Positions 43,881 through 54,737 of a stretch of 64,000 bases of DNA are shown piece by piece; positions within the stretch are counted from its first letter, which is position 1; each line of letters opens with the position of its first letter. Location: positions 62,001-126,000 of the forward strand of contig NZ_JAFCJS010000001.1 of NCBI RefSeq assembly GCF_018130825.1. Direction: 5' to 3'. The translations under genes and the position numbers were made by a program. A model generated the notes under the pieces. That model ran no database searches, was not told where the DNA came from, and saw nothing but the letters and a program-made list of their open reading frames with translations. The DNA is from Bradyrhizobium liaoningense (lineage in GTDB: Bacteria; Pseudomonadota; Alphaproteobacteria; Rhizobiales; Xanthobacteraceae).

Positions 43881-44360
43881 TCAGCCGGTGCGCAGATTGG
43901 TCAGGCGGTCGAGCGCACCTTGCAGGATGAAGATCGCGGCGTGCTCGTCGATCACCTCGGCCCGCTTGGCACGGCTGACGTCCATGCCGATCAGCTCGCG
44001 CTCGACGGCCGCGGTCGACAGGCGCTCGTCCCAGAGGCCGATGGGGAGGGCGGTGAGGCCGGCGAGGTTGCGGGCGAAGGCGCGGGTGGATTGCGCGCGC
44101 GGGCCCTCGCTGCCGTCCATGTTGATGGGCAGGCCGAGCACGAAGCCGGCCGCCTTGCGTTCGGCCGCGATGGCAAGCAGCCGGGCGGCATCCTGCTTGA
44201 ACTGCTTGCGCTGGATCGTCTCGACGCCGGTCGCCAGCCGCCGGTCCGGGTCGGACACGGCGACGCCAATCGTTTTTGTGCCGAGGTCGAGCCCGACCAG
44301 CGCGCCGCGTTCGGGCCAGTGGGTTGCAGCATCGACGAGAGGCAGGATAAGAGCCGGCAT
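43881..44360 (-). CDS. ruvX: Holliday junction resolvase-like protein RuvX (YqgF)
   Basis: 159 residues from ATG 44360. RNase H-like fold with [49 protein letters not shown] and [17 protein letters not shown], the four blocks holding the catalytic acidic residues. In E. coli it matures the 5' end of pre-16S rRNA; Holliday junction cleavage is less sure. The longer frame to 44408 adds residues not conserved. Usually neighbour of pyrB or gatC in this order; here it is upstream of the AEC gene and divergent from a small membrane gene. Confidence 0.93.
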   Translation of the reverse strand: MPALILPLVDAATHWPERGALVGLDLGTKTIGVAVSDPDRRLATGVETIQRKQFKQDAARLLAIAAERKAAGFVLGLPINMDGSEGPRAQSTRAFARNLAGLTALPIGLWDERLSTAAVERELIGMDVSRAKRAEVIDEHAAIFILQGALDRLTNLRTG

Positions 44361-44406
44361 GGATGTAGCGCATATCATGCGTCGCGCTGCGGAGTGAACC
44401 CGGAAC

Positions 44407-44622
44407 ATGGATGCGCTGACACTATTCGGCTTGTTTGCCGTGACGGCGATGCTGGTCTGCTATGCCCTGGAAGATCGCAGCCGCTGGTTCGTGCTGCTGT
44501 TCGCGGTGTCGTGCGCGCTCGGCTCGGCTTACGGCTTCCTGCAGGGCGCCTGGCCGTTCGGCCTCGTCGAGGCGATCTGGGCCTTGGTCGCGTTGCGGCG
44601 GTGGCATCTGAGGCCGCAGTGA
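44407..44622 (+). CDS. Small two-TM membrane protein, 71 aa
   Basis: [20 protein letters not shown] starts a first helix; a second ([16 protein letters not shown]) and third short hydrophobic run ([18 protein letters not shown]) follow. GGAG lies about 13 bases upstream, with GGAAC closer. The pattern of an ALEDRS turn then W resembles a widespread uncharacterised alphaproteobacterial protein. It is divergent from ruvX. Confidence 0.7.
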   Translation: MDALTLFGLFAVTAMLVCYALEDRSRWFVLLFAVSCALGSAYGFLQGAWPFGLVEAIWALVALRRWHLRPQ

Positions 44623-44678
44623 CGGAGGGGCGGGCGAGGGGGCCTGCAGGACAGCAAACGGCTCCTCGCCCGGTCTCA

Positions 44679-44718
44679 GATCAGCGGGTCGCGATCGAGA
44701 TCAGCGGATCGCGATCGG
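44679..44718. repeat. 20-bp tandem duplication at a gene end
   Basis: GATCAGCGGGTCGCGATCGA is directly followed by GATCAGCGGATCGCGATCGG, two mismatches. The second unit includes the stop codon and last codons of the cyclase-family gene, so the gene end was duplicated outward. Confidence 0.8.
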
Positions 44719-45636
44719 GTTGATCATCGCCTGCACGCCGCCGGTCCAGCGCGGCTGTCCCAGCACGAACAGGAATTCATAACCCTTGTCCCGGGCGAGT
44801 GCGGCGGTGTCCATGTTCTCGAGGATGTAGGTCCCGTTCATCGCGAGCAAAATCTGGTGCACCTCAAACACGTTCTTGGACTCGAACGGCAGCACCTCGA
44901 GCGCCCAGGTGTCGGCGCCAACAGCGACGACGCCCTTGCCGGTCAGGTACTTTGCGCCTTCGACGCCGAGACCGGGCTCGCCCGCCGAGTAACGCTTGTC
45001 ATCCTTGCCGATCAGGCTGAGCCAGCCGGTGTGGAAGATGACGACGTCGCCCTGGCGGATCTCGACGCTCTGCTGCTTGGCGGCTTCCTCGATCTCCTTG
45101 ACGTTGAAGGCGGTGCCTTCCTTCACCACGTCGGTCTTGAAATAGGCGGCCATGTCGAGCAGGACGCCGCGGGTGACCATCGGCGGCACCTTCTCGATGC
45201 CGAGCTTCTTCAGCCCGGTGGGATCGGCGAAGTCGGCGAGCTTGTTGCCGTTGTAATAGACGTGTTCGACGCCGAGATGGCCGAGCCCGTCGAGCTGGCT
45301 GCCGATGCCGACCCAGGTGTCGAGGATGTCGTCGTTATAGGTTGCCTTGTTGGGACCAAGGCCCGGGCTGCCGGCCTGCCCCGGCTGCACCACGGTGATC
45401 TTGAAGCTGCGCGGCGGATAGGCGGGTGTCTGCGACGTGACGGGAATGCCGAGGGCGTAGGTCTTGCCGGTCTTCACCAGCGATGCCGCCTTCACCACGA
45501 GCTCGGGCGTCATGTAGTTGGCGGCGCCGATCTCGTCGTTCGGCCCCCATTTCGATTTGGTCCAGTCCTGTGCGATTGCAGTACCTGAGATCGCCGACAA
45601 CGCGGCGACACAGCACAACACGAGCGTATTGCGCAT
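44701..45636 (-). CDS. Secreted cyclase-family protein (kynurenine formamidase-like)
   Basis: 311 residues with a Sec signal (MRNTLVLCCVAALSAISGTA, cleavage near IAQ). The fold is the metal-dependent cyclase/KynB group; the region DTWVGIGSQLDGLGHLGVEH keeps Asp and His residues of the metal site in a shifted arrangement, and GDVVIFHTGWLSLIGKDD is the second block. Periplasmic location argues against cytosolic tryptophan catabolism, so a secreted amide or lactone hydrolase is more likely (inference). GGGAGGAC lies 5 bases before the ATG. Confidence 0.88.
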   Translation of the reverse strand: MRNTLVLCCVAALSAISGTAIAQDWTKSKWGPNDEIGAANYMTPELVVKAASLVKTGKTYALGIPVTSQTPAYPPRSFKITVVQPGQAGSPGLGPNKATYNDDILDTWVGIGSQLDGLGHLGVEHVYYNGNKLADFADPTGLKKLGIEKVPPMVTRGVLLDMAAYFKTDVVKEGTAFNVKEIEEAAKQQSVEIRQGDVVIFHTGWLSLIGKDDKRYSAGEPGLGVEGAKYLTGKGVVAVGADTWALEVLPFESKNVFEVHQILLAMNGTYILENMDTAALARDKGYEFLFVLGQPRWTGGVQAMINPIAIR

Positions 45637-45830
45637 CGATAGTCCTCCCGATGTTATGGCTTCGTTTTTGGTTTCGCGCTGGCTAGTCGCGCATCCTAAC
45701 GTAGAAAACTCACAGGCTTCAAAACTTTTCGACGTGCGCCGATGCGACGGCTGAACGCAGCATCGAGGACAGATTCAAGTACGACAGATTTGTGACAGTG
45801 AATTTCGTGCGATGGAACGTTCGCGTCGCG

Positions 45831-46721
45831 TCAGGCCGCGATGACGTCATCATCCTTCTTCAGGCAGGAGATGAAACCCTGAAGCGCGCTGTATTGATGT
45901 CCGGCGCTGCGCTGGATGAAGAGCGTTTCCGCGCGTGCGTGCGAGGTGCTCAGCGTGTGGATCGACACGCTGCCGTTCATCGAGCTGCGTTCGACGACCG
46001 CGCGCGGCAGCAGCGTCACGCCCATGTCGGCGGCGACGCAGCCGATCATGCCGTCGAGCGTGCCAAGCTCGAAGCGTGTGGCCGACGGCCAGCCGAATTC
46101 GACGAACACCTGCTCGAGCCGCTGGCGATAGGTGCAGCCGGTGCGGAACACCAGCGCGGTCGGACCGGACTCCGGCGTGCCGGCCCGCAACTCCGCAAGC
46201 GAAGTCCAGCGCCGCGCGCTGACCAGCACCAGCTCCTCGCGGAAGGCGCTGGTCGCGGTAAGGTCGGCATGCGCGATGGGACCTGCGACGAAGGCGCCGT
46301 CGAGCGCGCCTTCGAGCACGCCGGCGACGAGATCGGCCGTGGTCGCGGTGCGCAAGGAGAGGCGCACGGCCGGGAAACGGCGGTGGAAATCGGCGAGCAG
46401 CGGCGGCAAGCGAACGGCGGCGGTCGTCTCCATCGAGCCGATCGCCAGCGGCCCCTTCGGCTCGCCATCGTCGCGTGCGGCGAGCACCGCCTCGCGCGAC
46501 AGCGCGGCCATCCGCTGCGCGTAGGGGAGGAGACGTTTGCCGGCGCCGGTCAGCGTCATGCCGCGACTGTGGCGCTCGAACAGCGGCGTGCCGATCTCGG
46601 CCTCGAGCGCCTTCACGCGCTGGGTGACGTTCGATTGCACCGTGTTGAGCTCTTCAGCGGCGCGGGTGATGCCGCCGGTGCGGGCGACCGCGGCAAAGGT
46701 CTGGATGTCGCTGAGTTCCAT
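45831..46721 (-). CDS. LysR family transcriptional regulator
   Basis: 296 residues from MELSDIQTFAAVARTGGITR, the standard LysR opening with helix-turn-helix AAEELNTVQSNVTQRVKALE. The effector domain follows (LAIGSMETTAAVRLPPLLAD, GMIGCVAADMGVTLLPRAVV). It is divergent from a nitronate monooxygenase gene 100 bases away, the normal arrangement for LysR and its target; the gap contains GCTAGTCGCGCCTAGTC-type dyad symmetry. The co-inducer is unknown, perhaps a nitroalkane or product. Confidence 0.92.
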   Translation of the reverse strand: MELSDIQTFAAVARTGGITRAAEELNTVQSNVTQRVKALEAEIGTPLFERHSRGMTLTGAGKRLLPYAQRMAALSREAVLAARDDGEPKGPLAIGSMETTAAVRLPPLLADFHRRFPAVRLSLRTATTADLVAGVLEGALDGAFVAGPIAHADLTATSAFREELVLVSARRWTSLAELRAGTPESGPTALVFRTGCTYRQRLEQVFVEFGWPSATRFELGTLDGMIGCVAADMGVTLLPRAVVERSSMNGSVSIHTLSTSHARAETLFIQRSAGHQYSALQGFISCLKKDDDVIAA

Positions 46722-46821
46722 GGCGTGGTCGTTTCGCTTTTGAGATGGCAGCGTTCGCAACAATTCATTTTTCGAGAATGCTAGTCGCGCCTAGTCTCGC
46801 TGTCCAGATCGGAGAGAGACC

Positions 46822-47799
46822 ATGCCGCTTGCGACGTCGCTGACCACACTGCTCCAGATCAGGCATCCGATCCTGCTGGCGCCGATGGATGTCATCGCCG
46901 GCAGTCGCTTGGTGACGGCGGTGAGCCGCGCCGGCGGGTTCGGCATTCTCGGCGGCGGCTATGGCGAGCGGGCTTGGCTGGAGCAGGAGACGGCGAAGCT
47001 CGCCGAACTGCGTGCGCCATTCGGCATCGGCTTCATCACATGGAGCCTCGCCCGAAAGCCCGAGCTGCTCGATGTCGCGCTTGCTGCAAAGCCGTCTGCG
47101 ATCATGTTGTCGTTCGGCGATCCCGCGCCGTTCGCACCGAAGATCAAGTCGGCCGGCGCGCGCCTGATCTGCCAGGTGCAGGACGAGGCGATGGCGCGGC
47201 AGGCGCTCGCTGCCGGCGCCGACATCCTGATCGCGCAGGGGACGGAGGCGGGCGGTCACGGTGCTTCACGTACCACCGTCGATCTCGTGCCTGCCATTGT
47301 CGATCTCGCAGCAGGCCGCGTGCCTGTCGTTGCGGCCGGCGGCATCGCCGACGGGCGCGGGCTCGCCGCGATGATGATGCTGGGTGCAAGCGGCGTCCTG
47401 CTCGGCACGCGCTTCTATGCCAGCCGGGAGGCCGACGGCGTGGAGGAGGCCAAGCGGCGCATCTGTGCAGCGAACAGCGGCTCGACCGTGCGCGGCATCA
47501 TCTTCGATCTCTCCCGCAACAATGTCTGGCCGGCGCCGTTCACGGGACGGTGTCTGGTCAACGACCACGCCCGGCGCTGGATCGGGCGCGAGGTCGAGCT
47601 GATGCAGAATGTTGCCGCAGTCGCGGCGGAGTATGCGGCGGCAAAGGCGGCGGGCAATTTTGATGTTGCGGCCGTGATCGCCGGCGAGGCGGTCGGGCTG
47701 ATCCATGATATTCCACCGGCGGCGGAGATCGTCGAGCGCATCGTGATTGAAGCGGAGCAGCTGATCACTGGGCGGAGCAACTCGGTAATCGCGGCATAG
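46822..47799 (+). CDS. Nitronate monooxygenase (2-nitropropane dioxygenase-like)
   Basis: 325 residues, FMN-dependent TIM barrel. Motifs are QIRHPILLAPMDVIAGSRLV, ADILIAQGTEAGGHGASRT (FMN phosphate and catalytic His region) and VVAAGGIADGRGLAAMMMLG with LGTRFYASRE. The enzyme oxidises alkyl nitronates such as propionate-3-nitronate, a plant toxin. GGAGAGAG lies 4-5 bases before the ATG. A second homologue starts 190 bases after its stop, separated by a large inverted repeat. Confidence 0.9.
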   Translation: MPLATSLTTLLQIRHPILLAPMDVIAGSRLVTAVSRAGGFGILGGGYGERAWLEQETAKLAELRAPFGIGFITWSLARKPELLDVALAAKPSAIMLSFGDPAPFAPKIKSAGARLICQVQDEAMARQALAAGADILIAQGTEAGGHGASRTTVDLVPAIVDLAAGRVPVVAAGGIADGRGLAAMMMLGASGVLLGTRFYASREADGVEEAKRRICAANSGSTVRGIIFDLSRNNVWPAPFTGRCLVNDHARRWIGREVELMQNVAAVAAEYAAAKAAGNFDVAAVIAGEAVGLIHDIPPAAEIVERIVIEAEQLITGRSNSVIAA

Positions 47800-47805
47800 A
47801 ATTCT

Positions 47806-47965
47806 TCACCCTCTCCTGGAGGGGGAGGGCGCTACGCATGTAGCGAAGCGAAATGCGAAGCGGGGTGGGGTGATCTCTTCATTCGGGCAGCGTCTCAATG
47901 GAGAGACTGTCACCCCACCCCGCTCGCGCTTCGCGCGATCGACCCTCCCCCTCCAGGGGAGGGTA
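47806..47965. repeat. Large inverted repeat, about 50-bp arms
   Basis: CTGGAGGGGGAGGGC through GCGGGGTGGGGTGA is repeated inverted as TCACCCCACCCCGC through GACCCTCCCCCTCCAG. Between the two nitronate monooxygenase genes, it would form a stable RNA hairpin and could act as terminator or mRNA end. Confidence 0.85.
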
Positions 47966-47988
47966 AGGACCAACGAGAGAGAACAACC

Positions 47989-49430
<1,442 letters not shown>

Positions 49431-49448
49431 CTTTTAGGACGTGGTCCG

Positions 49449-49661
49449 ATGTGTCTGCTTTGCGACGATGAGAAGGCCTATCAGGCCTACATGAATTACC
49501 TCGACAAGATGGAGCGGCAGGGCAAGGCTGCCGATCCCAATGTCGCCGTCAATGCCGTGCTCGACGAGATTGAGGCGGCTGCGAAAGCCGCCGCCAAAAA
49601 AGACGACCCGGCCAACGACAAGACCCTGTCTCCGTTCTTCTGCAGCCCGATCAATAAATGA
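49449..49661 (+). CDS. Small hypothetical protein inside the gatCAB operon
   Basis: 70 residues, [20 protein letters not shown], then a Lys/Ala-rich middle and [11 protein letters not shown]. Two Cys near the N-terminus (CLLC) and one near the end could bind metal or a disulfide. TAGGACG-type SD is weak. It starts 18 bases after gatC, and its stop overlaps the gatA start (ATGA), so it is translated with gatA. Reading frame and position are gene-like; no function is known. Confidence 0.8.
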   Translation: MCLLCDDEKAYQAYMNYLDKMERQGKAADPNVAVNAVLDEIEAAAKAAAKKDDPANDKTLSPFFCSPINK

Positions 49662-51133
49662 CCGATTTGACATCGCTGACGCTCGCCGAGGCCCGCAAGG
49701 GTCTCGCCGACAAGACTTTCACGTCACTCGAGCTGACCGACGCGCATCTTTCCGCGATCGAAGCCGCGCGCGTGCTCAACGCCTTCGTGATGGAGACGCC
49801 GGACCAGGCGCGCGCCATGGCGAAGGCTGCGGACGAGAAGATCGCCAAGGGTGAGGGCGGTTTGCTCGCCGGCATTCCGCTCGGCATCAAGGACCTGTTC
49901 GCGACCAAGGGCGTGCGCACCACGGCGTGCTCGAAAATCCTCGGCAATTTCGTGCCGACCTATGAGTCCACCGTCACCTCGCAGCTCTGGCGCGACGGCG
50001 CCGTGATGCTCGGCAAGCTCAACAATGACGAGTTCGCGATGGGCTCGGCCAACGAGACCTCGTGCTTCGGTCCCGTCGGCAATCCCTGGCGGCGCGAGGG
50101 CAGCAATACGACGCTGGTGCCGGGCGGCTCGTCCGGCGGCTCGGCCTCGGCCGTGGCGGCGCTGCTGTGCATGGGCGCGACCGCGACCGACACCGGCGGC
50201 TCGATCCGTCAGCCGGCGGCGTTCACCGCAACCGTCGGCATCAAGCCGACCTACGGCCGTTGCTCGCGCTGGGGCATCGTCGCCTTTGCCTCCTCGCTCG
50301 ACCAGGCCGGGCCGATCGCGCGCAGCACGCGCGATGCGGCGATGCTGCTGCGCTCGATGGCCGGGCACGATCCGAAGGACACGACCTCGGTCGACATTGC
50401 CGTGCCGGATTACGAGGCGGCGATCGGCAAGTCCGTGAAGGGCATGAAGATCGGCATCCCCAAGGAGTATCGTCTCGACGGCATGCCGGCCGAGATCGAG
50501 AAGCTGTGGAGCGAGGGCGCGGCGTGGCTGAAGGCGGCCGGCGCCGAGCTCGTCGAGGTCTCGCTGCCGCACACGAAGTATGCGCTGCCGGCCTATTACA
50601 TCGTGGCGCCGGCGGAAGCGTCGTCCAACCTCGCGCGCTATGACGGCGTCCGCTACGGCCTGCGCGAGCAGGGCAAGACCATCATCGAGCAGTACGAGAA
50701 CACCCGCGCCGAAGGTTTTGGCGCGGAGGTGCGTCGCCGCGTCATGATCGGCACCTATGTGCTCTCCGCCGGCTATTACGATGCCTATTATCTGCGCGCC
50801 CAGAAGGTGCGCACGTTGATCAAGAAGGATTTTGAGGATTGCTTCGCCATGGGCGTTGACGCCATCCTCACGCCGGCGACGCCGTCGGCGGCCTTCGGCA
50901 TCGGCGAGAAGGGCGGCGCCGACCCCGTCGAGATGTATCTCAACGACATCTTCACGGTGACCGTGAATATGGCGGGCCTGCCGGGCATCGCCGTGCCCGC
51001 CGGCAAGGACGCGCAGGGCCTGCCGCTCGGCCTGCAACTGATCGGCCGTCCGTTCGAGGAGGAGACGCTGTTCTCGCTCGGCGAGGTGATCGAGCAGGCC
51101 GCCGGCCGCTTCACGCCCGCGAGGTGGTGGTGA
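49658..51133 (+). CDS. gatA: Asp/Glu-tRNA amidotransferase subunit A
   Basis: 491 residues, amidase-signature glutaminase that supplies ammonia to GatB. The triad is Lys in [14 protein letters not shown], cis-Ser and Ser in [13 protein letters not shown], with [14 protein letters not shown]. The Tyr/Arg-rich [20 protein letters not shown] region is normal for GatA. Its start overlaps the small gene upstream and its stop overlaps the GTG of the next small gene. Confidence 0.97.
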   Translation: MTDLTSLTLAEARKGLADKTFTSLELTDAHLSAIEAARVLNAFVMETPDQARAMAKAADEKIAKGEGGLLAGIPLGIKDLFATKGVRTTACSKILGNFVPTYESTVTSQLWRDGAVMLGKLNNDEFAMGSANETSCFGPVGNPWRREGSNTTLVPGGSSGGSASAVAALLCMGATATDTGGSIRQPAAFTATVGIKPTYGRCSRWGIVAFASSLDQAGPIARSTRDAAMLLRSMAGHDPKDTTSVDIAVPDYEAAIGKSVKGMKIGIPKEYRLDGMPAEIEKLWSEGAAWLKAAGAELVEVSLPHTKYALPAYYIVAPAEASSNLARYDGVRYGLREQGKTIIEQYENTRAEGFGAEVRRRVMIGTYVLSAGYYDAYYLRAQKVRTLIKKDFEDCFAMGVDAILTPATPSAAFGIGEKGGADPVEMYLNDIFTVTVNMAGLPGIAVPAGKDAQGLPLGLQLIGRPFEEETLFSLGEVIEQAAGRFTPARWW

Positions 51134-51426
51134 ATGTCGCTGGCTTCATCGCAAGCCTCGACGGCGCGGCGCCCGCGCCGGAGCTGAACGCGCCGCTCAG
51201 AGGTCTCTGGTGGGCTGCGAAGGGCGACTGGGACCAGGCGCACAAGATCGTTCAGGACGACCAGGGCCGCGACGCCGCCTGGGTGCATGCCTATCTGCAC
51301 CGCGTCGAAGGCGATCTCGGCAATGCCGGCTACTGGTACCGCCAGGCCGGCCAGCCCGCTGCAAAGGATTCATTGGAAGCGGAGTGGGAGCGGATCGCTG
51401 CCACGCTGCTCGGGAGCAAGACATGA
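51130..51426 (+). CDS. Small hypothetical protein between gatA and gatB
   Basis: About 98 residues from GTG 51130, overlapping the gatA stop (GTGA). It has [20 protein letters not shown], then [20 protein letters not shown] followed by [18 protein letters not shown]. The Trp/Tyr/His pattern resembles a single TPR- or Sel1-like helical pair. Its end overlaps gatB by ATGA. Translational coupling on both sides implies regular expression with GatA and GatB; whether it joins the complex is unknown. Confidence 0.8.
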   Translation: MNVAGFIASLDGAAPAPELNAPLRGLWWAAKGDWDQAHKIVQDDQGRDAAWVHAYLHRVEGDLGNAGYWYRQAGQPAAKDSLEAEWERIAATLLGSKT

Positions 51427-52901
51427 GCACGGCCACGCACAAGCTTCTCAAGGGCGCCACCGGTGACTGGGAGATGGTCATCGGCATGGAGATTCATGCC
51501 CAGGTGACCTCGAACGCAAAACTGTTCTCAGGCGCATCCACGGCGTTCGGCGGCGAGCCGAACAGCCACGTGTCGCTGGTCGACGCCGCGATGCCGGGCA
51601 TGCTGCCCGTCATCAACGAAGAATGTGTCAGGCAGGCTGTCCGGACCGGGCTCGGCCTCAACGCGAAGATCAATCTGCGTTCGGTGTTCGACCGGAAAAA
51701 CTATTTCTATCCGGACTCGCCGCAGGGCTACCAGATCAGCCAGTACAAGTCGCCCGTGGTGGGCGAGGGCGAGGTGCTGGTCGAGCTCGACGGCGGCAGG
51801 ACCGCGACGATCGGCATCGAGCGGCTGCATCTGGAGCAGGACGCCGGCAAGCTGCTGCACGACCAGTCGCCGTCGCTGTCCTTCGTCGATCTCAACCGCT
51901 GCGGCGTGGCGCTGATGGAGATCGTCTCAAAACCGGACATCCGCGACGCCGAGCAGGCGAAAGCCTATGTGACCAAGCTGCGCTCGATCCTGCGCTATCT
52001 CGGCACCTGCGACGGCGACATGGAGAAGGGCTCGTTGCGCGCCGATGTGAACGTTTCCGTGCGTAAGCCCGGCGGGCCGCTCGGCACCCGCTGCGAGATC
52101 AAGAACATGAACTCGATCACCTTCATCGGCCAGGCAATCGAGTACGAGGCGCGTCGCCAGATCGAGATCCTCGAGGATGGCGGCGAGATCGAGCAGGAAA
52201 CGCGGCTCTACGACCCCAACAAGGGCGAGACGCGCTCGATGCGGTCCAAGGAAGAAGCGCACGATTATCGCTACTTCCCCGATCCCGATCTGCTGCCGCT
52301 CGAGTTCAGCCAAACGTTGGTCGACGAGCTGAAGGCTGAGCTGCCCGAGCTGCCGGACCAGAAGAAGGCGCGCTTCGTCGCCGATTTCGGCCTGTCGGCC
52401 TATGATGCGAGCGTGCTCGTTGCCGAGCGCGAGAGCGCGGTGTTCTACGAGACGGTGCTCGACAAGCTCGCCAATCGCGCGCGCGACGGCAAGATGGCGG
52501 CGAACTGGGTGATCAACGAGCTGTTCGGCCGTCTCAACAAGGAAGGCCGGGATATTACGGGCTCTCCGGTCAATGCCGAGCAGCTTGCCGCGATCATCGA
52601 CCTGATCGGCGAGGGCACGATCTCGGGCAAGATCGCCAAGGATCTGTTCGAGATCGTCTGGCAGGAGGGCGGCGATCCGCGTGCGCTCGTCGAAAGCCGC
52701 GGCATGAAGCAGGTCACCGACCTCTCGGCGATCGAGAAGGTGGTCGACGACATCATCGCGGCCAATCCCGACAAGGCCGCGCAGGTGAAGGACAAGCCGC
52801 AGTCGCTCGGCTGGTTCGTCGGCCAGGTGATGAAGGCGTCCGGCGGCAAGGCCAACCCGCAGAGCGTCAACGACCTGCTCAAGTCCAAGCTCGGCGTCTA
52901 A
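51423..52901 (+). CDS. gatB: Asp/Glu-tRNA amidotransferase subunit B
   Basis: 492 residues from ATG 51423. It binds and phosphorylates the mischarged tRNA and transfers ammonia. Motifs are [75 protein letters not shown] (cradle domain) and the YqeY-like C-terminal region. The longer frame reaching 51210 overlaps the upstream small gene and is not used. It closes the operon; a hairpin follows at 52918-52944. Confidence 0.97.
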   Translation: MSTATHKLLKGATGDWEMVIGMEIHAQVTSNAKLFSGASTAFGGEPNSHVSLVDAAMPGMLPVINEECVRQAVRTGLGLNAKINLRSVFDRKNYFYPDSPQGYQISQYKSPVVGEGEVLVELDGGRTATIGIERLHLEQDAGKLLHDQSPSLSFVDLNRCGVALMEIVSKPDIRDAEQAKAYVTKLRSILRYLGTCDGDMEKGSLRADVNVSVRKPGGPLGTRCEIKNMNSITFIGQAIEYEARRQIEILEDGGEIEQETRLYDPNKGETRSMRSKEEAHDYRYFPDPDLLPLEFSQTLVDELKAELPELPDQKKARFVADFGLSAYDASVLVAERESAVFYETVLDKLANRARDGKMAANWVINELFGRLNKEGRDITGSPVNAEQLAAIIDLIGEGTISGKIAKDLFEIVWQEGGDPRALVESRGMKQVTDLSAIEKVVDDIIAANPDKAAQVKDKPQSLGWFVGQVMKASGGKANPQSVNDLLKSKLGV

Positions 52902-52917
52902 CCTCACGCGTTCGAAC

Positions 52918-52944
52918 GAGGTGACGGACACGCTCCGTCACCTC
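52918..52944 (+). terminator. Hairpin after gatB
   Basis: GAGGTGACGG-ACACGCT-CCGTCACCTC is a perfect 10-bp stem 16 bases past the gatB stop. It lacks a T-run, so it may act with Rho or protect the mRNA end. Confidence 0.6.
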
Positions 52945-53466
52945 GCGACGCCTTCGCGATGCGACGTTCGCGCGCATCGTTGGCGGCAAACATCACCCGC
53001 CGAGGGCGCGCAGCGCCACCGAATCGCCGCCGCGCGATTCGCGCAAAACGGCGACTTGCACGCGCTCCGACGAGCGCTTGCGCCGTTAAGCATGAAAATA
53101 ATTTCGTTGCCAAAATTCGCGACTCAGAGTCCGCGACTCGCCTCTGCGAGGCGATGGCGCGCACTGCAGCGCGCTTCATCGCACTGATCACGCGTGATGT
53201 GTGCGCGCAGGATAATACTTGCTGCATAGAGTTTTTTTGCAATCGCGTCGCTTGACGACGTCGATGCTGCGAGACGCATTTGCAATCGCAGACGCGTGTC
53301 TCTGCGTGTCGGCAAATCAGGCGCGGCTGGCGCACGCGCACTGCGCCGTCAACACTTCCTTAAGTGAGAAGATGTTTTTTTCGTCGTGTTGGTGTATTCG
53401 GGGTGAGTGCATTCGATCCCCGAGTGCACGCAGCGATTAAAGCCATCTCACACATCGGAGGGCAAC
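52945..53466 (+). other. Gene-free leader upstream of the Lys-rich peptide
   Basis: About 520 bases without a convincing protein gene. It is rich in GCG strings and CGAC-type words, and includes an AT-rich patch near 53090-53110 and a T-run with poor SD. Position just before a small highly basic gene suggests a promoter and long 5' leader, but no RNA element can be named. Confidence 0.45.
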
Positions 53467-53559
53467 ATGGCCAAGAAAGCGAAGAAGGCGAAGAAGGCGA
53501 AGAGCGCAGTGAAGAAGACTGCGAAGAAGACCCGCAAGGTCGCCAAGAAGAAGAAGTAA
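53467..53559 (+). CDS. 30-residue Lys/Ala-rich basic peptide (histone H1-like tail)
   Basis: Reads MAKKAKKAKKAKSAVKKTAK, then KTRKVAKKKK. Sixteen of 30 residues are Lys and one Arg, with Ala between, the composition of histone H1 tails and AlgP/HctB-like bacterial proteins. A perfect SD, GGAGG, stands 6 bases before the ATG. It should bind nucleic acid non-specifically or compact the nucleoid (inference). It is too short for routine gene finders, so it can be missed. The KK-A rhythm also occurs in the tails of TopA and of the transglycosylase in this window. Confidence 0.75.
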   Translation: MAKKAKKAKKAKSAVKKTAKKTRKVAKKKK

Positions 53560-54161
53560 CTTCGACTTCTGAAGTTGCCGGCTCTTAAAGCAGCCGGCAC
53601 GTCATCAGCGCCTCCCAGAGGTTCTGGTCGACGATAGAGGGTGTCGGCGAGACATCAGGTCAACGGTCGGGCCGTTCAATCACGGTCCGGCAGAAGAAAC
53701 GAGTTTTCTTCGTTCGGTGCGGTTCTCTTTCCAAAGAGCTCCGCAATTCCGCAAGCGGCCTTCGGGTCAACGTGGAATCTGGTCCTGACGTGTTCGCCGA
53801 CGCCCTCGTTCCCTGAGGCCGGGGTATTGCCGGCATCCCCTTTTCCGACATTGCTGATCTGACCGCGACGCGTCCGCGCGCCTCTCTTGTGCTGCCTTGG
53901 GGCGGGCGAGGCTGCGGCGCCAGTGGCGTTGTGCGCGCGCCGTCTCTCCCTGCGCGGTCTCGTCGCCTGGCTTCGACCGGACGATCCTGGCGTCTCGTGG
54001 ACATTGCTGTCCCTGCAATGCCGGGTCACCCGCCTGCCGCCTTCGCTGAAGCTTCATCGTCCCAGGACCGCGGGCCCCGGCGAAGCCTTCGCGTAGCCAG
54101 CTCGCGGGTGATGACAGCGAGCGGGGATGCCACGGGACACGCGCGCCTCCGCGCGCGATGG
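53560..54161. other. Intergenic region with degenerate repeats
   Basis: No intact gene. Frames on both strands are Arg/Pro/Ala-rich shadows. The part 54020-54120 has GGGTCACCCGCCTGC facing GCTCGCGGGTGATGAC and resembles the repeat type at 1240-1338. Confidence 0.45.
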
Positions 54162-54320
54162 TTATCGTTCTCCCAAAATCGCAGGGTAAACCGAATCTGA
54201 CGAATCGCAGAAGTGCCTGCAAATCAGGGGCTTCTTGAATTCCGTGCGCAGGCGCCGCGCGCTCGCGTTTACGTCTGCTTCATCGCGATACTTAAACTGC
54301 CATTCAAATTTGCCCGCCAT
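54162..54320 (-). CDS. Small hypothetical protein, 52 aa
   Basis: From ATG 54320: MAGKFEWQFKYRDEADVNAS, then ARRLRTEFKKPLICRHFCDS and SVYPAILGER. GGAGG lies 5 bases before this ATG (2 before the preceding one). Amphipathic helix plus CRHFC suggests a real folded peptide; the Cys-x3-Cys could bind metal. No family is recognised. Confidence 0.5.
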   Translation of the reverse strand: MAGKFEWQFKYRDEADVNASARRLRTEFKKPLICRHFCDSSDSVYPAILGER

Positions 54321-54470
54321 CATCGCCTCCAACAAGCCGGCAAACGGCTTCGGCAAGAAGACTTGGGGAAGAGTTGAACAGTGCACGATCCCAGAAGGGA
54401 TCATGCACATCAGAGTTGGACGGGAGCCGCGCTCGGGGGACGAGGCGGCATAAGAACAAGGGGATGCGTT

Positions 54471-54737
54471 ATGTTTCAGGGTACTTTCGATCTCGATACG
54501 GCGACGCCGATCGACGCGAGCGCGCTGTCGGACGTGCTGTTCGAGCGCGGGATCTATTGGGCGAGCGGCCGCTCCGGCCTCGTCGATCTCGTCGCCGCGC
54601 ACAAATGGTTCAACCTCGCCGCCCTGAAGGGCCGCAAGGACGCCGTGGCGCTCCGCCAGGAAGTCGCGGGTCAGATGTCGGACGCCGAGATCTCGGCCGC
54701 ACAGCGCGAGGCGAGGGCCTGGGTTTCCGCCCACTAG
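54471..54737 (+). CDS. Sel1-repeat-like small protein, 88 aa
   Basis: ATG 54471 has AAGGGGA about 8 bases upstream; the longer frame to 54381 is not SD-supported. The middle HKWFNLAALKGRKDAVALRQ is a Sel1/TPR helix pair, preceded by FERGIYWASGRSGLVDLVAA. Single-repeat Sel1 proteins are common in Bradyrhizobium, probably as adaptors. No neighbour is informative. Confidence 0.75.
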   Translation: MFQGTFDLDTATPIDASALSDVLFERGIYWASGRSGLVDLVAAHKWFNLAALKGRKDAVALRQEVAGQMSDAEISAAQREARAWVSAH

